From positions 93,981 to 157,980 of the forward strand of contig CAWFEM010000003.1 in NCBI GenBank assembly GCA_963814905.1: a stretch of 64,000 bases of DNA. The letters are read 5' to 3'. The notes beneath the pieces were generated by a model that made no database searches, had not been told where the DNA came from, and saw only the letters and a program-made list of their open reading frames with translations. Shown piece by piece: positions 26,983 through 34,605 of the stretch. The first letter of the stretch is position 1; each line of letters opens with the position of its first letter. Source of the DNA: DASWJZ01 sp963814905 (GTDB lineage: Bacteria > Pseudomonadota > Alphaproteobacteria > Rhizobiales > Afifellaceae). Made by a program: the position numbers and the translations under genes.

Positions 26983-27699
26983 TCAGGCGGCCTCGCCGGC
27001 CGTCCGCTCCTCAGCGATATAGCGGTTCCATAACGGCTCGGCGCCGAGGCCGGCGATGAAACGCGCGTGCGCCTCTTCATCCTCCGCGGTGATGCGGGAG
27101 CGGAGAGGATGCGGGCGCGCCGCCAGGGTGCGCGCCAATGTCAGCATCGCGCCATCGTGACGGATCGTACCAAGCGCCAGCGTCGCCTGCCGGCCGCCGA
27201 GCAATTCCAGATAGACTTCCGCCAGGATCTCCGCGTCGAGCAGCGCGCCGTGCAGCGTGCGCGCGCTGTTGTCGATTCCGTAGCGGGAGCAGAGCGCATC
27301 GAGGCTGTTCGGCCCGTTCGGATGGCGACGGCGCGCGAGAACCAGCGTGTCGACGAAGCGGTGCTCCTCGAAGGCAGAACGTCCGCAACGATCGAGCTCC
27401 ATGTTGATGAAGCCGCGGTCGAAGCCGGCATTGTGCGCGACAAGCTGGCTGTCGCCCACGAAATCATGAAAGGCGTCGACGATGGCCTCGAACGGCGGCT
27501 GACCGCTCAGGAACGCGTCGGTCAGGCCGTGCACCGCCACCGCGCCCTCCGACACGGCGCGGCGCGGATTGACGTAGCGATGGAACGTCCGCCCGGTCGG
27601 AATGTGGTTCAGAAGCTCCACGCAGCCGATCTCGATCAGCCGGTCGCCGTTCTGGTGATCGAGACCGGTGGTCTCCGTGTCGAACACGATCTCCCGCAT
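26983..27699 (-). CDS. dnaQ: DNA polymerase III epsilon subunit
   Basis: The 238-residue proofreading 3'-5' exonuclease. Exo I is at the N-terminus (MREIVFDTETTGLDHQNGDR, Asp7 and Glu9). Exo II is in SQLVAHNAGFDRGFINMEL, and the C-terminal Exo III region has His and Asp in LHGALLDAEILAEVY. It is the last gene of ppsR-maf-aroE-coaE-dnaQ, with a 112-base gap after coaE. Confidence 0.96.
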   Translation of the reverse strand: MREIVFDTETTGLDHQNGDRLIEIGCVELLNHIPTGRTFHRYVNPRRAVSEGAVAVHGLTDAFLSGQPPFEAIVDAFHDFVGDSQLVAHNAGFDRGFINMELDRCGRSAFEEHRFVDTLVLARRRHPNGPNSLDALCSRYGIDNSARTLHGALLDAEILAEVYLELLGGRQATLALGTIRHDGAMLTLARTLAARPHPLRSRITAEDEEAHARFIAGLGAEPLWNRYIAEERTAGEAA

Positions 27700-27811
27700 G
27701 GCATCTGTTTACGTTCCGTTCGCCCCGCTTGGCAAGGTTGCCGCCGCGCCTGCGCGATTGTTCCCCAGCAGATTTTGACCAGTGGAATCGGCGGCCGGTC
27801 TTCCGGAGGCC

Positions 27812-28399
27812 TCAGATCGTGAAGGCGAGCGCCGCGAGGATCGCGGCGACCGCGCGGCGGGCGGGCTCCATCCCCTTGCCGGAATCGACGAGGAAATGCG
27901 CACGCCGGCGTTTCTCCATATCGGAAACCTGGCGCGCAAGCAGTGTGTCGAGCTTCGCCGCATCCATCCCCGGCCGCGCAAGCACCCGTTCACGCTGGAT
28001 CTCCGGCGCTGCGGTGACGACGACGATCGCGTCGACGCGATCCGTCGCGCCGGTCTCGAAAAGCAGCGGGATGTCGAGCACGACGAGGCGGCACGCCTCC
28101 GCCTTCCTCCTCGCAAGGAACGCCAGCTCGCTCTCGCGCACCAGCGGATGCACGATCGCCTCCAGCCGTGCGAGCGCATCCGGATCGCCCACGACTTTCG
28201 CCGCGAGACGCGCGCGGTCGACGACGCCGTCGACGGCGACGCCCGGAAACGCGGCTTCGACGGGCGCCACCGCGGCCCCGCGATAGAGCCGGTGAACGGC
28301 CGCGTCCGCGTCGTGTACGGGAACGCCCTCTGCCGCGAACATCGCCGCGGTCGTGCTCTTGCCCATGCCGATTGAGCCGGTCAGGCCGAGGATGCGCAT
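27812..28399 (-). CDS. coaE: Dephospho-CoA kinase
   Basis: The last enzyme of coenzyme A synthesis, phosphorylating the ribose 3'-hydroxyl. The 195-residue protein begins MRILGLTGSIGMGKSTTAAM, with the P-loop at about residues 8-15, and contains VVLDIPLLFETGATDRVDAI and the VVVTAAPEIQRERVLAR lid. ATG 28399 is chosen; the longer upstream frame overlaps aroE. The start lies four bases after the aroE stop, so the genes are probably co-translated. Confidence 0.96.
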   Translation of the reverse strand: MRILGLTGSIGMGKSTTAAMFAAEGVPVHDADAAVHRLYRGAAVAPVEAAFPGVAVDGVVDRARLAAKVVGDPDALARLEAIVHPLVRESELAFLARRKAEACRLVVLDIPLLFETGATDRVDAIVVVTAAPEIQRERVLARPGMDAAKLDTLLARQVSDMEKRRRAHFLVDSGKGMEPARRAVAAILAALAFTI

Positions 28400-28403
28400 C
28401 GCT

Positions 28404-29234
28404 CTATCCGCCGATATCCGCGACGACGAGCGCACGAAGCTCCGCATCGACCTCAGGCCGCACGCCGAACCAGCGTTCAAAGCCCGGCACCGCCTGGTGA
28501 AGCAGCATGCCGAGACCGTCGACGATCTTCAGCCCGCGCGCTTCCGCACCGGCAAGAAAAGGCGTGACGCGCGGCACATAGACGAGATCGGTCGCGATCG
28601 CGCCGACCTTCGCCGCATCCCATGGAACGTCGAGCCCTTCGCCTTCGTGCAAACCCGCCGCGGTCGCATTGACGATCAGGTCGGCGTCGGCGAGCGCCGT
28701 CTCCAGGCGATCGAGGCCGTCCGGCTCGATCGGCTTGCCGAAATGTCGCGCCAGCGCCTCGGCGCGCGCGACTGTCCGGTTCAAAAGCGCGATCCTTTCG
28801 AAGCCGGCTTCGATCAGAGCGTAGAGGACGGCGCGCGAAGCGCCGCCGGCGCCGATGACAAGCGCGCGCGCACCTGTCCGCCAGCCGGGCGCGCCTTCGT
28901 CGAGATTGGCGACGAAGCCATACGTATCCGTGTTGTCCGCGTGGAGCCGCCCGTTCTCAAGCCAGAGCGTATTCGCCGCTTCAAGCTTCGTGGCGACCTC
29001 GGTCGCCTCAGTGGCCGCGCTAAACGCCGCTTCCTTGTGCGGGACCGTGACGTTGCCGCCGATATAGTTCCGCCTCCCGAAATCACCGAGGAAGGCGTCG
29101 ATCGCTTCCGGCGGCACGGCCTCGGCGACGTAGTCGCCGTCGATTCTGTGGCGCCGCAGCCAATGTCGATGGATCAGCGGCGAGCGCGAATGCGCGATCG
29201 GCCAGCCGACGATGAAGGCCTTACGGCCGCTCAT
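28404..29234 (-). CDS. aroE: Shikimate dehydrogenase
   Basis: The enzyme reduces 3-dehydroshikimate with NADPH in aromatic amino acid synthesis. The 276-residue protein has the substrate strings GWPIAHSRSPLIHRHW and NVTVPHKEAAF (catalytic Lys), Asp in DNTDTYGFVANL, and the NADPH loop ALVIGAGGASRAVLYAL with NRTVARAE. Its ATG overlaps the maf stop by four bases. Confidence 0.97.
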   Translation of the reverse strand: MSGRKAFIVGWPIAHSRSPLIHRHWLRRHRIDGDYVAEAVPPEAIDAFLGDFGRRNYIGGNVTVPHKEAAFSAATEATEVATKLEAANTLWLENGRLHADNTDTYGFVANLDEGAPGWRTGARALVIGAGGASRAVLYALIEAGFERIALLNRTVARAEALARHFGKPIEPDGLDRLETALADADLIVNATAAGLHEGEGLDVPWDAAKVGAIATDLVYVPRVTPFLAGAEARGLKIVDGLGMLLHQAVPGFERWFGVRPEVDAELRALVVADIGG

Positions 29235-29821
29235 TCCACGATCCCCTCGCCGCGGAGAAACGCGAGCAGAGGAAGAAGCGGCAGACCGAGGATCGCAAAA
29301 TAGTCGCCGTCGATCCTGTCGAAGAGCTGGATGCCGCGGCCTTCGATCTGATAGGCGCCGACGCTCGTCAGCGCCTCTGGCCCCGCAGCCGCGAGATAAC
29401 GGCCGACAAAGGCCGGCTCGAGCTTCCGCATTGTGAGATGCGCCGTCTCGACATGCTGCCAGACGATCGCCTCGCCGCGCGCACAGGCGACGGCCGTATG
29501 GAGCGAATGCGTCTGGCCTGAAAGCTTCAGAAGCTGGCGCCGCGCCGCTTCCATGTCGGTGGGCTTCGACATGCGCTCGTCCTCAAAGGCGAGCACCTGG
29601 TCGGCACCGATCACGAGGTCGCCCGGCCTTCTTTCGCCGACGCTTGCCGCCTTCGCCATTGCAAGGGTCAGCGCGATATCCTCCGGCGGTGCGCCGGATT
29701 CAGCGAGGGGCTGCTCGGCGGCGCGCTCGTCGATTTCCGCCGGCACGACGTCGAAATCGAGCCCGGCATTCTTCAGGAGCGCACGGCGCGCCGGACTGGC
29801 GGAGGCAAGAACCAGGGTCAT
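29231..29821 (-). CDS. Maf-family nucleotide pyrophosphatase
   Basis: A 196-residue Maf-fold enzyme, which hydrolyses dTTP/UTP or m7GTP depending on subtype. It begins MTLVLASASPARRALLKNAG and has DLVIGADQVLAFEDERMSKP, GQTHSLHTAV and SVGAYQIEGRGIQLFDRIDG. It overlaps ppsR by four bases upstream and aroE by four downstream. The subtype is not decided from sequence here. Confidence 0.93.
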   Translation of the reverse strand: MTLVLASASPARRALLKNAGLDFDVVPAEIDERAAEQPLAESGAPPEDIALTLAMAKAASVGERRPGDLVIGADQVLAFEDERMSKPTDMEAARRQLLKLSGQTHSLHTAVACARGEAIVWQHVETAHLTMRKLEPAFVGRYLAAAGPEALTSVGAYQIEGRGIQLFDRIDGDYFAILGLPLLPLLAFLRGEGIVE

Positions 29822-30642
29822 GACGGTTTCCGCGCCGCAAGCAGCGCAATCACCGCCGCGGCCGTCTCTTCGATGGAACGTCGCGTCACGTCGATCACCG
29901 GCCAGCCCTGCCGTGCACAGAGCTTGCGGCTCCAGACGAGCTCCTCGGTCACGAGGTTGCGGTCGACATAGGAGTCCGTCAACTCGTCCGACTTCATCGC
30001 AAGCACGCGGTGCTGACGAATCTGCACGATGCGGTCCGGGCTCGCGATCAGGCCGACGATGAGCGGCTTGTGCGTGGTCGTCAGCGCCACCGGAACCGGC
30101 GCACCGTGGACGAGAGGAATATTGGCGGTCTTGATGCCGCGATTGGCGAGATAGATGGAGGTCGGCGTCTTCGAGGTGCGGCTGACGCCGACGAGCACGA
30201 CGTCCGCCTCGTCGATTGCCTCGAAATGCTGGCCATCATCGTGCGCCAGCGTGAAGTTCAAAGCGTCGATGCGACGGAAATATTCCGCATCGAGAGCATG
30301 CTGCGCGCCGACTCGTCCGGCGGAGCGCGTGCCGAGATGCGCCTGCAGGGCCGTCATCACCGGATCGAGAACGGAGACGCAGGGAACACCGAGATTGCGG
30401 CAGCCGCTTTCGATGAGCTCTGAAAGGTTGGCGTCGACCAGCGTGTAAAGAACGATGCCCGGCGTCTGCTCGATCTCGCTCAGCGACTGCTCGACCAGGG
30501 CCGGCGTGCGTACCAGCGAATGAATGTGCTCGATCGCGTGCGTGTGCTTGTACTGCGCCGCCGCTGCGCGCGCGACCGCGATCAGGGTCTCGCCGGTCGC
30601 GTCGGAGACAAGATGGAGATGGAAGTATCGCGGTGTGGGCAC
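29818..30642 (-). CDS. Pyruvate, phosphate dikinase / PEP synthase regulatory kinase-phosphorylase (DUF299)
   Basis: A 274-residue bifunctional ADP-dependent kinase and Pi-dependent phosphorylase that switches PPDK or PEP synthase off and on. It begins MPTPRYFHLHLVSDATGETL and has the P-loop-like VVLVGVSRTSKTPTSIYLAN and NIPLVHGAP. In alphaproteobacteria this gene lies next to the chromosomal origin opposite hemE (called the RP001 homologue in Caulobacter work), exactly as here. It is the first gene of the maf-aroE-coaE-dnaQ operon. Confidence 0.93.
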   Translation of the reverse strand: MPTPRYFHLHLVSDATGETLIAVARAAAAQYKHTHAIEHIHSLVRTPALVEQSLSEIEQTPGIVLYTLVDANLSELIESGCRNLGVPCVSVLDPVMTALQAHLGTRSAGRVGAQHALDAEYFRRIDALNFTLAHDDGQHFEAIDEADVVLVGVSRTSKTPTSIYLANRGIKTANIPLVHGAPVPVALTTTHKPLIVGLIASPDRIVQIRQHRVLAMKSDELTDSYVDRNLVTEELVWSRKLCARQGWPVIDVTRRSIEETAAAVIALLAARKPS

Positions 30643-31026
30643 GCGGCTCTGATCCTGTGGAGGAAACCGGCTTCCCCCTCTCCTACCCGGAAGTCGGACC
30701 CTGGCGATACTGAATCGCCAAAAAGCTTCAACAATCCGGACAAGCTGGAGAACCGGATACAGACTTCATGGCTTGTGCGGAACGCTGAAGAAATCCACAG
30801 GAAAACCATGGATCGTCATCCAGTTCGCGGTCAGGGTTTCGACGTTTGCCCTAGGGATATGGAGCGTCCGCGGCTCGCCTCCACAGAATCCCCAAAACAC
30901 GTTCAACCGTCCTCAACAGCCACGCGCCGATGGGGATGGATTGTGGAGAACCCACAATCCTTCTAATTCAGTCCCTAACAGTAATAGAACCAGCGTTAAG
31001 ACTCTCTTAAGGAAGATTGCTGCCGC
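30643..31026. other. oriC: Probable chromosomal replication origin (oriC)
   Basis: A 384-base non-coding gap between divergent ppsR and hemE, at a strand switch. It holds an 8/9 DnaA-box match (TGTGGAGAA, 30942-30950, complement TTCTCCACA), a weaker one (AAATCCACA, 30791-30799), a TTGTGG-N5-CCACAA inverted repeat (30941-30957), TGGCGAT-N5-ATCGCCA (30702-30720), three GANTC sites (30712, 30886, 31000) and a perfect CtrA box. The last 60 bases before hemE are about 37% G+C by hand count, a candidate unwinding element. In Caulobacter crescentus the origin lies beside hemE with CtrA, DnaA and GANTC sites. No TTATCCACA consensus box is present, so this is a strong inference rather than proof. Confidence 0.75.
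30996..31010. promoter_or_regulatory. Perfect CtrA box at oriC / hemE promoter
   Basis: TTAA-GACTCTC-TTAA matches the CtrA consensus TTAA-N7-TTAA exactly, 17 bases before the hemE start. A GANTC methylation site (GACTC, 31000-31004) lies inside the spacer. In Caulobacter, CtrA bound at the origin blocks initiation and controls the hemE promoter; the same coupling is inferred here. Confidence 0.72.
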
Positions 31027-32058
31027 GTGAGCGAACGCTCAAAACTCTCCCGGGTCCTCGCCGGCGAAGCACTCGATCCGCCGCCGATCTGGATCATGCG
31101 GCAGGCCGGTCGCTATCTTCCCGAATATCGGGAAACGCGGAAGAAAGCGGGCTCGTTCCTCGATCTCTGTTTCAAGCCGGAGCTTGCCGCGGAGGTCACG
31201 CTGCAGCCGGTGCAGCGGTTCGATTTCGATGCCGCGATCCTTTTCTCAGACATCCTCGTCGTGCCGCATGCACTTGGACAGAAAGTACGCTTCGAGGATG
31301 GAGTGGGACCGATTCTTGAGCCTGTGCCCGTCGATCTGAAAGCGCTCGATCTGAAACGGGCTGCGGAGATGCTCCAGCCGATCTTTGAGACGGTTCGACT
31401 GACGCGGGCTGCCCTCCCGCCGGAAAAGGCACTGATCGGATTTTGCGGCGCACCCTGGACGGTCGCGACCTATATGATCACCGGACGAGGCTCGGCCGAT
31501 CATCTGGCGGCGCGTCGCTTTGCGCTGGAAGAGCGAGTGAAGTTCCAGGCTCTGATCGACATCCTGGTTGAAGCGTCCGTCGACTACCTGGTTGGGCAGA
31601 TCGATGCCGGCGCCGACGTCGTGAAGATATTCGACAGCTGGGCGGGTGTGCTGGACACCGAAGAATTTGTGCGCTGGTCGGTGATGCCGATCCGCGCGAT
31701 TGTGGAGCGGGTCAAGGCATTGCGGCCGAATGTGCCGGTGATCGGGTTTCCACGCGGTGCCGGTGCGCGGCTTGGGGCGTTTGTGCGCGAGACGGGCGTC
31801 GACGGTGCCGCGGTCGACTGGACGCTGCCAATGTCCGATGCATGTCGGCTTGTCCCCGAATCGACAGCGCTGCAAGGCAATCTCGATCCGCTTCGTCTCG
31901 TCGTCGGCGGGTCGGTGCTCGATGAAGGGATCGACCAGATTCTCGCGGCGATGCGAGGCCGGCCGCACATCTTCAATCTCGGGCACGGCGTGACACCGGA
32001 TACGCCGGTGGAGAACGTCGCGCGGCTTGTCGAACGCGTACGGGGCGCGAGGGGCTGA
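31027..32058 (+). CDS. hemE: Uroporphyrinogen decarboxylase
   Basis: HemE decarboxylates uroporphyrinogen III to coproporphyrinogen III in heme synthesis. The 343-residue protein has the signature PPIWIMRQAGRYLPEYRETR, the catalytic Asp in FSDILVVPHALGQKV and GFCGAPWTVATYMI. The GTG start has AAGGAAG upstream. It is the first rightward gene from the predicted origin. Its stop overlaps the hemJ start (TGATG). Confidence 0.97.
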   Translation: MSERSKLSRVLAGEALDPPPIWIMRQAGRYLPEYRETRKKAGSFLDLCFKPELAAEVTLQPVQRFDFDAAILFSDILVVPHALGQKVRFEDGVGPILEPVPVDLKALDLKRAAEMLQPIFETVRLTRAALPPEKALIGFCGAPWTVATYMITGRGSADHLAARRFALEERVKFQALIDILVEASVDYLVGQIDAGADVVKIFDSWAGVLDTEEFVRWSVMPIRAIVERVKALRPNVPVIGFPRGAGARLGAFVRETGVDGAAVDWTLPMSDACRLVPESTALQGNLDPLRLVVGGSVLDEGIDQILAAMRGRPHIFNLGHGVTPDTPVENVARLVERVRGARG

Positions 32059-32477
32059 TGCTCTGGGTCAAGGCGCTGCACGTGATGTCGGTGATCGCCT
32101 GGATGGCGGCGCTGCTCTATCTGCCGCGGCTCATGGTCTACCACGCCGACAGTGCGCCCGGATCGGAGACCTCGGAGACCTTCAAGGTCATGGAGCGGCG
32201 GTTGCTGCGGGGTATTGCGACGCCGTCGATGATCGCGACCTGGGTCTTCGGCCTGTGGATGGCATGGCTGATCGGCGCGTGGAGCGACGCCTGGTTCCAT
32301 GCCAAGCTCTTCCTGGTCGTGCTGCTCTCCGCCTATCACGGTTTCGCGGTGCGCTGGGTCAGCGCCTTCGCCGACGACACGAACACGCGCTCCTCGCGCT
32401 TCTTCCGGATGGTCAACGAGATTCCGGCGCTCCTGATGGTCGGGATCGTGATCCTCGTGGTGGTCAAGCCCTTCTGA
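32058..32477 (+). CDS. hemJ: Protoporphyrinogen oxidase HemJ
   Basis: A 139-residue four-helix membrane protein (UPF0093) that oxidises protoporphyrinogen IX to protoporphyrin IX. The conserved heme-ligand His8 is in LWVKALHVMSVIAWMAALLY, and Lys in FHAKLFLVVLLSAYHGF. It overlaps hemE, making a two-gene heme unit next to the origin, as in many alphaproteobacteria. Confidence 0.93.
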   Translation: MLWVKALHVMSVIAWMAALLYLPRLMVYHADSAPGSETSETFKVMERRLLRGIATPSMIATWVFGLWMAWLIGAWSDAWFHAKLFLVVLLSAYHGFAVRWVSAFADDTNTRSSRFFRMVNEIPALLMVGIVILVVVKPF

Positions 32478-32523
32478 GAAATGGGCTTGTTTCCGGTCGG
32501 CGGGGTCGCTATCTAGGGATTGC

Positions 32524-32547
32524 GCTTGCGCTCGATTCCGCGCAAGC
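32524..32547. other. Inverted repeat in the hemJ-rho gap
   Basis: GCTTGCGC (32524-32531) pairs with GCGCAAGC (32540-32547) across an eight-base loop. It has no following T-run, so it may be a leader hairpin of rho or a Rho-dependent end for hemJ. The remainder of the 158-base gap is featureless. Confidence 0.3.
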
Positions 32548-32635
32548 ACGCGTTCCCGCCATCCGGGCGGCCAATCGAACGCGGCCGCCCTTCAAAAAAT
32601 CTCTCCCCACGCTTTTCCCTTAACGGGACAAATCC

Positions 32636-33901
32636 ATGCAAGAAATGAAACTTCAAGACCTGAAGGCCAAGTCGCCAACCGAGCTCCTGAGCTTTGCCGA
32701 GGAGCACGAGGTGGAAAACGCCAACACGCTCCGCAAGCAGGAGCTGATGTTCGGCATTCTGAAGAAGCTCGCCGACAACGAGGTCGACATCATCGGCGAG
32801 GGCGTCGTGGAGGTGCTGCAGGACGGCTTCGGCTTCCTGCGCTCACCCGACGCGAACTACCTCCCCGGCCCCGACGACATCTACATCTCGCCTTCGCAGA
32901 TCAGGCGCTTCTCGCTTCGCACCGGCGACACAGTCGAAGGCCACATCCGCAGCCCCAAAGAGGGCGAGCGCTATTTCGCGCTGCTCAAGGTGAGCCGCAT
33001 CAATTTCGAGGATCCGGACAAAGCGCGCCACAAGGTGCACTTCGACAATCTGACGCCGCTCTATCCCGACGAGCGCTTCAAGATGGAAGTGGAGGATCCG
33101 ACGCGAAAGGATCCGACCGCGCGCGTGATCGACCTGGTGGCGCCGCTCGGCAAGGGCCAGCGCGCTTTGATCGTGGCGCAGCCGCGCACCGGCAAGACCG
33201 TGATCCTGCAGAATATCGCCCGTTCGATCACCGCCAACCACCCCGAGTGCTTCCTGATCGTGCTCCTGATCGATGAGCGGCCTGAGGAAGTCACCGACAT
33301 GCAGCGCACGGTGAACGGCGAGGTCATCTCCTCGACGTTCGACGAGCCTGCGTCGCGGCACGTCGCTGTGGCGGAGATGGTGATCGAGAAGGCAAAGCGG
33401 CTCGTCGAGCACGGCCGCGATGTCGTGATCCTGCTCGATTCCATCACCCGTCTCGGACGCGCCTACAACACCGTCGTCCCCTCCTCCGGCAAGGTTCTGA
33501 CCGGCGGCGTCGACGCCAATGCCCTGCAGCGGCCGAAGCGCTTCTTCGGCGCGGCGCGCAACATCGAGGAAGGCGGCTCGCTGACGATCATCGCCACGGC
33601 GCTGATCGATACCGGCAGCCGCATGGACGAGGTGATTTTCGAAGAGTTCAAGGGCACCGGCAATTCGGAGATCGTGCTCGACCGCAAGGTCGCGGACAAG
33701 CGCGTCTTCCCGGCGATGGACATCCTGAAGTCCGGCACGCGCAAGGAAGAACTGCTCGTTCCCAAAGCCGATCTTCAGAAGATCTTCGTGCTTCGCCGCA
33801 TCCTCTCCTCGATGGGTGTCGTCGATGCGATCGAGTTCCTGCTCGACAAGCTGAAGCAGACGAAGTCCAACTCCGAGTTCTTCGATTCCATGAACACCTG
33901 A
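32636..33901 (+). CDS. rho: Transcription termination factor Rho
   Basis: A hexameric RNA helicase that ends transcription. The 421-residue protein starts MQEMKLQDLKAKSPTELLSF, with an N-terminal cold-shock RNA-binding fold (DGFGFLRSPDANYLPGPDDI). Walker A is VAQPRTGKTVILQNIA and Walker B VVILLDSITRLGRAYN. Q- and R-loop segments follow (SSGKVLTGGVDANALQRPKR). It is complete. Normally mnmE follows in this clade; here a vapBC pair and a yyaL-type gene intervene. Confidence 0.98.
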   Translation: MQEMKLQDLKAKSPTELLSFAEEHEVENANTLRKQELMFGILKKLADNEVDIIGEGVVEVLQDGFGFLRSPDANYLPGPDDIYISPSQIRRFSLRTGDTVEGHIRSPKEGERYFALLKVSRINFEDPDKARHKVHFDNLTPLYPDERFKMEVEDPTRKDPTARVIDLVAPLGKGQRALIVAQPRTGKTVILQNIARSITANHPECFLIVLLIDERPEEVTDMQRTVNGEVISSTFDEPASRHVAVAEMVIEKAKRLVEHGRDVVILLDSITRLGRAYNTVVPSSGKVLTGGVDANALQRPKRFFGAARNIEEGGSLTIIATALIDTGSRMDEVIFEEFKGTGNSEIVLDRKVADKRVFPAMDILKSGTRKEELLVPKADLQKIFVLRRILSSMGVVDAIEFLLDKLKQTKSNSEFFDSMNT

Positions 33902-33957
33902 GGCGGTTAGACCGTCCTCTCGGCTCGGTTCGGCCGCGACCATCGAGCCGCGGCTTG

Positions 33958-34332
33958 TTACGCCAGCTTCAGCCCGCAATGCTTGGCGAAGTGCCGGAAG
34001 TCGCGGTCACGCGTGATCAGCGCAACATCATGATCGATGCAGGACTGGGCGATCAGCGCATCTGCGATCTTTGCCTTCAGCTTGTGCTTCAAAAGCACGC
34101 GGCGAGTGTTGGCTGCGCGCATCCAGTATCCGTCTGAAACGTGGAGCGTCTCCAGAAGCCGGATGTCTGTGTCCAGAGCCTCGCTTGCGCTAGGGTCGCT
34201 CAGGATTTCAGTCACGACGACCGGTGGGAGCACAAGCGCGCCGGCGCTCATTGCACTTCCGAGCTGATCGACGTCTTCCCCGCTGTCGCCACCGAAGTAG
34301 GCGACGAGGGCGCTGGTGTCTGCTGCAATCAT
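33958..34332 (-). CDS. vapC: VapC-type PIN-domain toxin ribonuclease
   Basis: A 124-residue PIN-domain protein. The acidic metal residues are Asp5 (MIAADTSALVAYF), Glu in VVTEILSDPS, Asp in KIADALIAQSC and Asp in ITRDRDFRHF. VapC toxins cut specific tRNA or rRNA. Its ATG overlaps the vapB stop by four bases (ATGA), so the pair is translationally coupled. It converges with rho. Confidence 0.88.
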   Translation of the reverse strand: MIAADTSALVAYFGGDSGEDVDQLGSAMSAGALVLPPVVVTEILSDPSASEALDTDIRLLETLHVSDGYWMRAANTRRVLLKHKLKAKIADALIAQSCIDHDVALITRDRDFRHFAKHCGLKLA

Positions 34333-34535
34333 TGGCGGTCGTGACGGAGTTCGTCCAAACTGAGCGAGAACCGCACCTTGCCCTTCAACTTGCGCAAGCG
34401 GTGTTGCGCGCCTACCGAGGCAAGCCTCTTGAGCGCGGTGCGAACGGTTTCCGTAACTCCTTGCCCGGTCAACTCCTGCGCCATTTGGAGATCGAGCTCC
34501 GGCACATGAACTGTGATCTTGCGAAATTCGCCCAT
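34329..34535 (-). CDS. vapB: VapB-like antitoxin
   Basis: A 68-residue protein beginning MGEFRKITVHVPELDLQMAQ, with a short beta strand and helices (TETVRTALKRLASVG) consistent with a ribbon-helix-helix DNA-binding antitoxin, and a C-terminal toxin-binding tail. It lies immediately upstream of vapC with overlapping stop and start codons. AT-rich sequence upstream (34536-34562) probably holds the promoter. Confidence 0.75.
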   Translation of the reverse strand: MGEFRKITVHVPELDLQMAQELTGQGVTETVRTALKRLASVGAQHRLRKLKGKVRFSLSLDELRHDRQ

Positions 34536-34605
34536 ACGTTTTTCATACCATAATGGAGCATGGTGTCAATGCTGGCGGAGGAAGCCAGCACACATGATGG
34601 CTGGC

